From: CAYZYO01 sp964482585
Lineage (GTDB): Bacteria; Bacillota; Syntrophomonadia; Syntrophomonadales; Syntrophomonadaceae
Direction: 5' to 3'
Assembly (NCBI GenBank): GCA_964482585.1
Contig: CAYZYO010000031.1
Coordinates: forward strand, 1 to 20,978
DNA length: 20,978 nucleotides
The notes under the pieces were generated by a model that saw only the letters and a list, made by a program, of their open reading frames with translations, was not told the DNA's origin and searched no databases. Shown here one piece after another: positions 1 through 6,109 of this stretch. Positions within the stretch are counted from its first letter, which is position 1, and every line of letters begins with the position of its first letter. Both the position numbers and the translations under genes were made by a program.

Positions 1-40
1 AACCCGAGGAATAAGTTGATAAGTTGGTGTCAGGCACCTA
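1..40 (-). repeat. CCAACTNN-type array next to a GGTGTCAGGCACC inverted repeat
   Basis: Read on the minus strand, these bases show two period-8 units, CCAACTTA and TCAACTTA, directly after the short inverted repeat GGTGCCTGACACC (stem GGTG/CACC). The period and the CCAACT core match the arrays at 17583-17652, 19502-19519 and 20928-20978, but in the opposite orientation. The DUF3189 gene ends at 38, so the repeat lies just 3' of it. The window edge falls inside it. Confidence 0.55.
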
Positions 41-496
41 AAGACTGTTTTTAAAGTCCTCGATCTCTTTTTGAATAAAGTCCTCGATCTCTTTTTGAAT
101 ACTGCTTAATTCTTTTTCAACTATATATGGAATTATATAATTATTGCATATTTTCCCGCCCAATAGATCTGGAATTTTACTAAGAAACAAAATTATTTGG
201 TCGTTTTTTAGGCACACGGGCTTCACCATTAAATCACGGGGAGAATAACCAAGAATTTGAACCAGATCTTCAATGCTTTTTTTCCCCATAAGCACATCTT
301 TTCCTACCCCCAGGATATATATTTTATCCCCATTTTCTTCTTCATCAATAAAAATAGGAAAACCACTTTTGTCTTTTTTTAAGTCACCAAAGCCTTTAAT
401 CATTTTAAGATTTCTGTCGGCCAGTTTTCCTAAATAAAGATTAGCCGCGACCAATGCATGGTGCACCCCTGTTGTTCCTATGAATAATATTATCAT
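38..496 (-). CDS. DUF3189 family protein, divergent copy
   Basis: This is a 152-aa cytosolic-looking protein of the DUF3189 family, whose function is unknown. The N-terminus has a hydrophobic beta strand followed by a glycine-rich loop, GTTGVHHALVAANLYLG (about residues 7-23), matching GGSHSSVTAAALHIG in the upstream paralog. It lacks the Cys and the HSS of that loop. The C-terminus ends in a perfectly repeated IQKEIEDF octapeptide encoded by a 24-bp tandem duplication, which predicts a charged helix. The ATG start at 496 follows AGGGGTAAA, and the gene begins only 6 bases after the stop of the upstream DUF3189 gene, so the two are probably translationally coupled. It is the last gene of the minus-strand locus that starts at 4014. 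Family assignment is from recalled sequence pattern. Confidence 0.75.
   Translation of the reverse strand: MIILFIGTTGVHHALVAANLYLGKLADRNLKMIKGFGDLKKDKSGFPIFIDEEENGDKIYILGVGKDVLMGKKSIEDLVQILGYSPRDLMVKPVCLKNDQIILFLSKIPDLLGGKICNNYIIPYIVEKELSSIQKEIEDFIQKEIEDFKNSL
53..100. repeat. 24-bp perfect tandem duplication inside a coding region
   Basis: The 24-bp unit beginning AAAGTCCTCGATCTC occurs twice in a row with no mismatch (53-76 and 77-100). It keeps the frame and doubles the octapeptide IQKEIEDF at the C-terminus of the DUF3189 protein. The identity of the two copies suggests a recent duplication or a slippage-prone site. Confidence 0.95.
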
Positions 497-502
497 TGTA
501 TT

Positions 503-970
503 TTACCCCTGCAGCTTATTAAAAATCTTAAGGCGGGTTATTTCTACCAGGTTAACCAGGTTTAAAAAGGCCTTTCGAGTACCGATGCTAAGTATAGGGC
601 GCCCTAGAAATACTGCTCCTATTTTTCTGGAGGTAAATCCTCCTAATTTCATAGCCCAATTCACCCGGTTCATGCAATTAATTGCAATTACTTGATCTTT
701 AGCTCCTAGGATTTCAGCAATACCAATAATTATATTTGAATAGCGATCTCCAAGATTCTTTTTTCCTAATATAAAGACCTCATTTCCATAGTCATCAAAA
801 CCCATAAAGCGAATAGATCCAAAATCTTCATTATTAGTTTTATCAAAGTATGGTAGAGCCATCAATTCTTCCGTAGTTGGAGGACGATTCTTACTTATTA
901 AGCCTATATGGAGAGCCGCAGCAGTTACAGAGGAATGAGATCCTCCATAACAGTGATATATTACTTTCAT
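503..970 (-). CDS. DUF3189 family protein
   Basis: This 155-aa protein belongs to the DUF3189 family of uncharacterised clostridial proteins. Its N-terminus MKVIYHCYGGSHSSVTAAA forms a strand plus a Cys/His/Ser-rich loop (residues 7-14) followed by a helix. The loop is reminiscent of a phosphate-binding or phosphatase-like loop, but that is only a resemblance. No membrane segment or signal peptide is visible. The ATG at 970 has GGAGGTACC directly upstream. It is the fifth gene of the minus-strand locus DUF1614-spoIIP-YIEGIA-partner-DUF3189-DUF3189, about 160 bp after the preceding gene, and its stop is 6 bases before the next start. The association with sporulation genes is inferred from this context. 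Confidence 0.78.
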   Translation of the reverse strand: MKVIYHCYGGSHSSVTAAALHIGLISKNRPPTTEELMALPYFDKTNNEDFGSIRFMGFDDYGNEVFILGKKNLGDRYSNIIIGIAEILGAKDQVIAINCMNRVNWAMKLGGFTSRKIGAVFLGRPILSIGTRKAFLNLVNLVEITRLKIFNKLQG

Positions 971-1040
971 GGTACCTCCAGTGTTTATAGTTAATAGTTA
1001 AGGTAGGAAAAATTCATTTTCCTTTCATTTTTATTATCAG

Positions 1041-1074
1041 AGCCACTTTTAGGTGATTTATCACTTAAGAAGGC
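1041..1074 (-). promoter_or_regulatory. imperfect hairpin in the gap before the DUF3189 pair
   Basis: On the minus strand AGCC-TTC-TTA-A-GTGAT pairs with ATCAC-C-TAA-AAGT-GGCT around a 2-base AA centre (GTGATAAATCAC core). It lies between the YIEGIA partner gene (stop at 1130) and the first DUF3189 gene (start 970). It could be a weak terminator or an mRNA-stabilising structure; no clear U tract follows, so the role is open. Confidence 0.35.
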
Positions 1075-1129
1075 TGAAACATTTTTAAGTAATTGTGAAT
1101 ATTATTGCCCATACACCTATTAGGACATA

Positions 1130-1327
1130 TCAGTGTTTGCATATAAAATAAATACCGTTTTCCAGGTCATGTACAACGCCTCCAAGTATTCTTGCCAGCA
1201 GCAAGCTGATCTTCTCCTGTTCTTTTTGGTCAGACGCCAAAAAAACAGGGCACCCTCCACTTTTCACCTTATTCATATCCCTGGTTATTATCGCCAGGAT
1301 ATATTCACTTAATCCTGTATTATCCAT
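1130..1327 (-). CDS. small partner of YIEGIA (capping-complex-subunit family)
   Basis: This 65-aa soluble protein lies directly 3' of the YIEGIA gene: the YIEGIA stop TAA is immediately followed by its ATG at 1327. Its pattern (YILAIITRDMNKVKSGGCPV, then a helical middle and GGVVHDLENGIYFI at the end) fits the small family annotated as capping complex subunit for YIEGIA, recalled from genome annotation rather than from experiments. No membrane segment is seen. The zero-spacing junction argues for coupled translation and a joint function. Length and position are the main support; the biochemical role is unknown. Confidence 0.7.
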   Translation of the reverse strand: MDNTGLSEYILAIITRDMNKVKSGGCPVFLASDQKEQEKISLLLARILGGVVHDLENGIYFICKH

Positions 1328-2218
1328 TTAATCTGCTGCCTTTCTGCCAAAAAAGCTGCTCAAAGTCGTCCCTATGGTAGTTTCCAGAACCGGCACCTTT
1401 TTTATTATGTCAATAAGGCATTCCATATCCGGTTCATTAGCTACCAGGAAAAAAGCCAGATACCCTTTATCCACCTGTTTTCGAGCCATAGGTATTAATT
1501 CAGTTTCATTGATGTCCACTTTAGTTCCTAGTATTGATACTACATCATGAATAATTGCCATACGCTGACCTACAGCATGCAGGGTTAAGCGGGCATTATC
1601 ATCTTTAGGTTTTATTATTACCCCCATACCTTCCCGGATAATTTTTTCCCTGGTTGCCGGTAATCCGACATTCATGATTACCACATCATTAACCTTGAGA
1701 AGAGAACCATCAAAATGAACCCGGGCTTCCTCTATTTCAGCAATATCGCCGATGAAAGACCCGCTCATTAGTCTTCCTGATATTAATATGATTATCGGCC
1801 CAATAATGAAGGTATACTTCCAACCAAAAAGATATACAACCAGGCTGGTAATGAGGGAAGCTAATATTACCAGATAATTCCTGGCTTCAAAAACCCGGGC
1901 GATTCCTTCAATATAATCTGTACCTCTGGATACCAATTTTGTTTCTTCCAGTTTGCCTAAGGTATCTCTTTCCATTGTTCGAATATCTCTAAACTGCTGA
2001 GCAGCCAGTACCAGGAAGGTTACTGCAACATAATCAGGTTCTGCAATAGCCGGTATGGCAACTGCACCCAGGCTGGCTGCAATAAAACCTAATGCCAGGT
2101 GGGTAAGGTGCCCATGCGGATATGTTGGATAGTGCCGATAATCATTCCGCAGCATTACCCATCTATTGATAAATCCTACAACTATTCCTGCTAATATTAC
2201 TATCCAGTACTTTTCCAT
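1328..2218 (-). CDS. YIEGIA family membrane protein
   Basis: This 296-aa protein is an uncharacterised integral membrane protein. The diagnostic YIEGIA motif is at residues 102-107, followed by RVFEARNYLVI. Hydrophobic segments lie around 5-21, 38-58, 63-74, 115-132 and 134-150; the C-terminal half (about 160-296) is soluble and looks like a mixed alpha/beta domain. The ATG at 2218 lies just after the spoIIP-like stop at 2220, with no good ribosome binding site, so translation is probably coupled. The gene sits between a SpoIIP-type amidase and the small partner, an arrangement known in spore-forming clostridia. A role in sporulation or the cell envelope is inferred from context only. Confidence 0.8.
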   Translation of the reverse strand: MEKYWIVILAGIVVGFINRWVMLRNDYRHYPTYPHGHLTHLALGFIAASLGAVAIPAIAEPDYVAVTFLVLAAQQFRDIRTMERDTLGKLEETKLVSRGTDYIEGIARVFEARNYLVILASLITSLVVYLFGWKYTFIIGPIIILISGRLMSGSFIGDIAEIEEARVHFDGSLLKVNDVVIMNVGLPATREKIIREGMGVIIKPKDDNARLTLHAVGQRMAIIHDVVSILGTKVDINETELIPMARKQVDKGYLAFFLVANEPDMECLIDIIKKVPVLETTIGTTLSSFFGRKAAD

Positions 2219-2219
2219 A

Positions 2220-3275
2220 TTATTTGTTGGCGGATTTTCGGTTTAGTAAATAAAATCCTCCAGCTGCCGCTGCTAAAACTACAACTAGAAATACTATACT
2301 GTTTAATGCTCCTTGATTATCTGTTGTCATAGGTTTAGCAGCTGGCTCATCAGTAGCTCCAGACGTATTATCTACTCCTAAAACAACGGGAATGGTTTCG
2401 GCAAATAACTCAACCCCATTTTGGGCTTCATCTTTTTTATTTGTATGAGAACCTACCTCTAGAAGTACTGCTCGGGGATTTAAATCCTGATTATAATCCC
2501 CCTTCCCCAGGAATATACCATTTGAAAGGCCTTCTTTTTTTTCATCCATTACTGCTTTAATTTTTTTGGCAAATTCGAGATTCGTTTTCATATTGGGATT
2601 TTGTCGGCCAACTACCAGCTTTATTTTGGTAACCTCCTGCCCTTCTACCTTTGCTTGATATTCATCCGGTGGAGTAGCATCCCGATGAAGATCCATGATT
2701 ACATCCGGGGTTTCTTTTAGCAATGATGCCGCAGTCTTCCGGGAACGGTTATAAGCATTAATATCGTGCGGGTTATGGTTATTATCACTGTAATGAACTT
2801 TAAATCCCAGGTCCTCTAATTTATTTGCCAGGGCTTTACCTACATCATATATTCCCCCGTTACCTTCAATACTCTCTTTGCCGTCAGATGGAACATAGGA
2901 TTCATCACTGTGAGTATGATAAATGGCAACTTCACCTGTTTTACTGCCAGATACCGCTGGAATTACTTCGTTATTTATAAGCCAGGCATCTCTTTGACTA
3001 TCATAACTAACATCAGGCATTTTTTCCTTTCCTTGATAAACACAACGCGCAGTATCGCCAATGAGCTCAATTACTTTGTATCTTGAATTATCAGCACTAA
3101 TATATTCATCACCTACATAAACGTATAGACCTGTTTGATGAATAATATTATTATTCTCATCAACCAGGGTATAGTAACTGCCATCGGTTTTTTCCTGATG
3201 TGATGCCAGGGCAACTGAACTCCCTATACCTAATAGCATAAGAATGATTAAAGGAAGTACAATGCGCTTATTCAT
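2220..3275 (-). CDS. SpoIIP-type N-acetylmuramoyl-L-alanine amidase
   Basis: This 351-aa protein resembles stage II sporulation protein P, a zinc amidase that cleaves peptidoglycan stem peptides during engulfment. An N-terminal signal or anchor segment (about 5-25) is followed by a variable region and the amidase domain (about 115-300). That domain has YHTHSDESY (His120 and His122), DLHRD (His197) and LLEVGSH (Glu273), the expected zinc and catalytic positions. A second hydrophobic segment at about 326-344 followed by NRKSANK makes a C-terminal membrane anchor, which classical SpoIIP lacks. The ATG at 3275 was preferred over GTG at 3284 because AAAGGGGTGA lies at good distance from it. It overlaps the DUF1614 stop by 8 bases. 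It may be a paralog of the main engulfment spoIIP. Confidence 0.82.
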   Translation of the reverse strand: MNKRIVLPLIILMLLGIGSSVALASHQEKTDGSYYTLVDENNNIIHQTGLYVYVGDEYISADNSRYKVIELIGDTARCVYQGKEKMPDVSYDSQRDAWLINNEVIPAVSGSKTGEVAIYHTHSDESYVPSDGKESIEGNGGIYDVGKALANKLEDLGFKVHYSDNNHNPHDINAYNRSRKTAASLLKETPDVIMDLHRDATPPDEYQAKVEGQEVTKIKLVVGRQNPNMKTNLEFAKKIKAVMDEKKEGLSNGIFLGKGDYNQDLNPRAVLLEVGSHTNKKDEAQNGVELFAETIPVVLGVDNTSGATDEPAAKPMTTDNQGALNSIVFLVVVLAAAAGGFYLLNRKSANK

Positions 3276-4014
3276 TTTGCTCACCCCTTTTATCGTCCTG
3301 ATTTTTTTCAGGGTTTTCCTGGCCCTGGTTATCTGGTTTTTCAGGCTTACGAGCAGGTTCCGGTTCTCGCAGGTTCTTTATTAATTCTTCGGGTCTACCT
3401 TCGGTCTTAGGTCCTCCCTGAATCCTTTCTAAAGTCTCTCCCACTAATTCCGCTAAAAGAACTGCTAAAATTCCAGCCAAAATTAAAGAGTCAAACGCTC
3501 CTGCTCCCCCAACATTAACTGTTCCCCTGACTCCGGATCGGATTAAGTAGATGTATTGTCCTACATCCAGAGCTAAAACGCCTATGACTGCTGCAAAAAA
3601 GGCTCCTCTACGCGATCTCCCTGCTAAATAACCGACAATACCTGCCACTAAAGGGTAAATATATATTGGATCTATAAATATTTGTTCAGGTTCTGCACCT
3701 AAAAACCTGGCTGCCAGGAATAAGGTTAGAGCAGTAACCGCTGCAGCAATAAATGCTCTGATTTTTTCAAAATTGGTTCCGGCTCCCAGTAAAATATAGA
3801 CAGCAAGTCCTACAGCAATTATACCGCCCAGATTAATAGTGATTCTTGAGCTAACCGGAATATCTATAAAACTACCGACAATTATGGCCGCAATAACTCC
3901 AAGAGCAGCTCTATCTGTCATTCTTAAACGATCAAGAACACGATGGGCCAATCCGAAGTATATTAGTATTGATACTACTACTAAAGCTATCAGTCCAAAA
4001 GGGAAATTAGCCAT
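3268..4014 (-). CDS. DUF1614 family multi-pass membrane protein
   Basis: This 248-aa protein has several hydrophobic segments covering about residues 5-215 and then a long charged tail rich in Glu, Lys, Pro, Gln and Asp. The segments SFIDIPVSSRITINLGG and VNVGGAGAFDSLILAGILAVLLAELVG fit the DUF1614 family, which has no known function; the assignment is from recalled pattern. The start was set at ATG 4014 (MANFPFG), preceded by AGAAAGGATGAG; an upstream in-frame ATG at 4065 would add 17 residues without a good ribosome binding site. It is the first gene of the six-gene minus-strand locus and overlaps the spoIIP-like gene by 8 bases. Confidence 0.72.
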   Translation of the reverse strand: MANFPFGLIALVVVSILIYFGLAHRVLDRLRMTDRAALGVIAAIIVGSFIDIPVSSRITINLGGIIAVGLAVYILLGAGTNFEKIRAFIAAAVTALTLFLAARFLGAEPEQIFIDPIYIYPLVAGIVGYLAGRSRRGAFFAAVIGVLALDVGQYIYLIRSGVRGTVNVGGAGAFDSLILAGILAVLLAELVGETLERIQGGPKTEGRPEELIKNLREPEPARKPEKPDNQGQENPEKNQDDKRGEQNE

Positions 4015-4085
4015 AAACTCATCCTTTCTGAAATCTTTTCTTGCAATATTTTTCCCCTTTTGCATGCAATTATGTAATTTAAATC

Positions 4086-4112
4086 AAAGAAACCGCCCTT
4101 GCTGACGGCGGT
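4086..4112 (-). terminator. rho-independent terminator after fni
   Basis: On the minus strand ACCGCC (4112-4107) pairs with GGCGGT (4097-4092) around a 9-base loop and is followed by TTCTTTGATTT. It lies 48 bases after the fni stop and separates the mobA-fni unit from the DUF1614 locus. Confidence 0.7.
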
Positions 4113-4159
4113 AAATATTTTTTCACTCTTAATGTGGTCTATAAAACACTATATTAATA

Positions 4160-5206
4160 CTATCTTTGCGACCATTTTGTTGGATCAATACCCCGATTTA
4201 ATAGCCAATTTGCAGTATCATTAAGAATAATAAGCGGCTGCCGTTTAATCTCTTCACAATTACGTGAACCTGTCATAAGAAAAACAGCCTTTAACATATA
4301 AAAAAAGTCTTTCATCCTAGTATCTAGTTTAGTAATGTTTTCATTTAATAATACTTTAAGAAAGGGCCCAGCTGCTCCAACTAAATCAGCACCCAGGGCT
4401 ATAGCTTTAGCAATATCACTGGCAGATCTTATTCCACCAGATGCTATTACTTTTATTGGCAGTCTAAGGGAAATTATTTCTGCCAGACTGGCAGCAGTAG
4501 GTATTCCCCAGTCACTTAGTCCATTCGCAAATAACCCCTGGCGTTGACCTTCAATAACTATAAAATTAGTTCCTCCTTTGCCTCCATTATCAAACAGCTG
4601 TACACCGGCCATGTAGAGCTCCTTAACACTTTCCCGGGAAAAACCAAATCCGACTTCTTTAGCTATTACCGGTACCGGGCATTTTTCGATTATTTTGCTC
4701 ACATTTTCAATAATACCTTTAAAATTTCGATCACCTTCAGGCATACTCAACTCCTGGGGCACATTAAAATGTAACTGCAGAGCATCAGCTGAGATCATTT
4801 CTACAGCCTGTAAAGCCTGTTCAACTTTTCTGTTAGCCCCTATATTAGCTAAAATTATTCCATCAGGATTTACGTCTCTCACAATACTGAATGAATCCCT
4901 TTGATTAGGATCATCTAGAGCAATTGTTTGAGATCCTACAGCCATTGCCAACCCATATTTATTAGATAAATAAGCCAGAGATTCATTAATACTCTTTGCT
5001 TTTTTAGTTCCACCGGTAATGGCATTAACTAAAATCGGGTAGTTTAATTCTTTGTCCAAGAACCTTACCCTTAAATCTATTTCCTCAATATTTAATTCAG
5101 GTATAGAATTATTAACTAAATGAATATTTTCAAATCCACTTGATGAAGGCCCATCAGGAATCTGCCTGGCTATATTAATATGATCTGATTTACGTATATA
5201 TCTTAT
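4160..5206 (-). CDS. fni: type 2 isopentenyl-diphosphate delta-isomerase, non-canonical start
   Basis: Fni interconverts isopentenyl and dimethylallyl diphosphate using reduced FMN, Mg and NADPH. The family signatures are NAITGG, AVGSQ, HFNVPQE, EVGFG, GGKGGTNF, WGIPTAASL and ASGGIRSASDIAKAIALGADLVG. The conserved N-terminus (IRYIRKSDHI then IPDGPSSSGFENIHLVNNSIPELNIEEIDL) is encoded upstream of the first usual start, TTG at 5059, which would give a 299-aa protein lacking the substrate-phosphate-binding RK..H region. In the full frame from 5206 (348 aa, the normal length) no ATG, GTG or TTG exists; the candidates are ATA at 5206 or 5209 or ATT at 5212, behind GGGGAGG inside the end of mobA. 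The frame is closed further upstream by TGA. Either a rare start codon is used or a base is wrong. Confidence 0.88.
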   Translation of the reverse strand: MRYIRKSDHINIARQIPDGPSSSGFENIHLVNNSIPELNIEEIDLRVRFLDKELNYPILVNAITGGTKKAKSINESLAYLSNKYGLAMAVGSQTIALDDPNQRDSFSIVRDVNPDGIILANIGANRKVEQALQAVEMISADALQLHFNVPQELSMPEGDRNFKGIIENVSKIIEKCPVPVIAKEVGFGFSRESVKELYMAGVQLFDNGGKGGTNFIVIEGQRQGLFANGLSDWGIPTAASLAEIISLRLPIKVIASGGIRSASDIAKAIALGADLVGAAGPFLKVLLNENITKLDTRMKDFFYMLKAVFLMTGSRNCEEIKRQPLIILNDTANWLLNRGIDPTKWSQR

Positions 5207-5799
5207 TATAATAACCTCCCCGCCATTTCTCTTGCTTGAACTAGGGCGTTTAAATCATTTACGTTAAAAAAAATTTCTTTAATTTTGCCAAAGCGTTCTA
5301 TCTCTTTTTCATAAATCATCACCGTGTCTAGCTCCCGAAATACCAGAACCAATTTCAGCTTATTATTTTTAAGGCAATCGGTAAGTATGGGCAAACATTT
5401 TTTGCTGTAGACCGCTGATGTTGGCTGAAGATAGTTGTCAATTAGAGGAACAACACTATCATGGTCTTTCAGGTTTTCAAACATATACTGCACCAATCCC
5501 ATATTGATAAAAGGCATATCACATCCTAATATAAACGCGGTATTATAAGAAGCATGATAAAGGGCAGAATGTATACCACTGACCGGCCCTAAACCGGGAT
5601 AGATATCTGTATAAACATTAACTCCTAATCCCTGGTATAATTCCGGTTCATTACTAATTATTATTACTTCTTTGAATAATCTCCTTAATTTAGCAGTAAT
5701 TATATCTATTATTGACTTTCCGCCAATATTAGCAAAAGCTTTATTAAACTGCATGCGGGAGCTTTTACCTCCGGCCAGAATCACTCCAGTTGCCTCCAT
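5206..5799 (-). CDS. mobA: molybdenum cofactor guanylyltransferase MobA
   Basis: MobA transfers GMP from GTP to molybdopterin to form the guanine dinucleotide cofactor of molybdo- or tungsto-enzymes. The 197-aa protein starts with the nucleotidyltransferase signature GVILAGGKSSRMQFNKAF (residues 5-22; Gly, Arg15 and Lys20) and has the metal-binding GCDMPF at 92-97; the length is normal. The ATG at 5799 follows AAAGGGGGGATAAGA. It lies 37 bases downstream of a strong terminator, so it begins a new unit or relies on read-through, and it ends inside the ribosome binding site of fni. No molybdoenzyme is in the window. Other NTP-transferase subfamilies are possible but less likely. Confidence 0.87.
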   Translation of the reverse strand: MEATGVILAGGKSSRMQFNKAFANIGGKSIIDIITAKLRRLFKEVIIISNEPELYQGLGVNVYTDIYPGLGPVSGIHSALYHASYNTAFILGCDMPFINMGLVQYMFENLKDHDSVVPLIDNYLQPTSAVYSKKCLPILTDCLKNNKLKLVLVFRELDTVMIYEKEIERFGKIKEIFFNVNDLNALVQAREMAGRLL

Positions 5800-5835
5800 T
5801 CTTATCCCCCCTTTATATGTAGCACGCCCACCCGA

Positions 5836-5862
5836 TAAAAAAGGCTGCCCCCCAGGCAGCCT
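5836..5862 (-). terminator. strong rho-independent terminator after the fmdB-like gene
   Basis: On the minus strand AGGCTGCC (5862-5855) pairs with GGCAGCCT (5849-5842) around a 5-base loop and runs into TTTTTTATC. It lies about 20 bases after the stop of the zinc-ribbon gene and closes the cmk-plsC-ispH/rpsA-zinc ribbon unit. Confidence 0.9.
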
Positions 5863-5881
5863 GACTTAACAGCACCGATTA

Positions 5882-6085
5882 TCATGTTTTCAGCCAACCC
5901 TTAGAAGCATCACATATCTGTCCATAGGCAGTTGATCTAGTACAATTAGTACCAAATGAAGAAAATACCTGATTAAGATTAGATGACTCGCATTCTGGAC
6001 ATTTTACTTTATCTTTCTCTTTATGAGATATCTTCACATCAAACTGTTTTCCGCAATCTTTGCAAACAAAATCAAATATTGCCAT
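5882..6085 (-). CDS. FmdB-like small zinc-ribbon protein
   Basis: This 67-aa protein has the putative regulatory FmdB zinc-ribbon pattern: FVCKDCGKQFD (Cys8 and Cys11) and KCPECESSNL (Cys29 and Cys32). Two further cysteines lie in the C-terminal part (about 48 and 58). The ATG at 6085 follows AAGGAGAGGTGATGAA. It lies 24 bases after the ispH-rpsA stop and is the last gene before a terminator. The four-Cys knuckle supports zinc binding; the name FmdB comes from a formamidase locus and does not define a function here. Confidence 0.8.
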   Translation of the reverse strand: MAIFDFVCKDCGKQFDVKISHKEKDKVKCPECESSNLNQVFSSFGTNCTRSTAYGQICDASKGWLKT

Positions 6086-6109
6086 TTCATCACCTCTCCT
6101 TGAATAATA

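Noticed and set aside
4160..5059. fni as a 299-aa protein starting at TTG 5059
   Set aside because: This would drop the conserved N-terminal 49 residues, and no ribosome binding site precedes that TTG.
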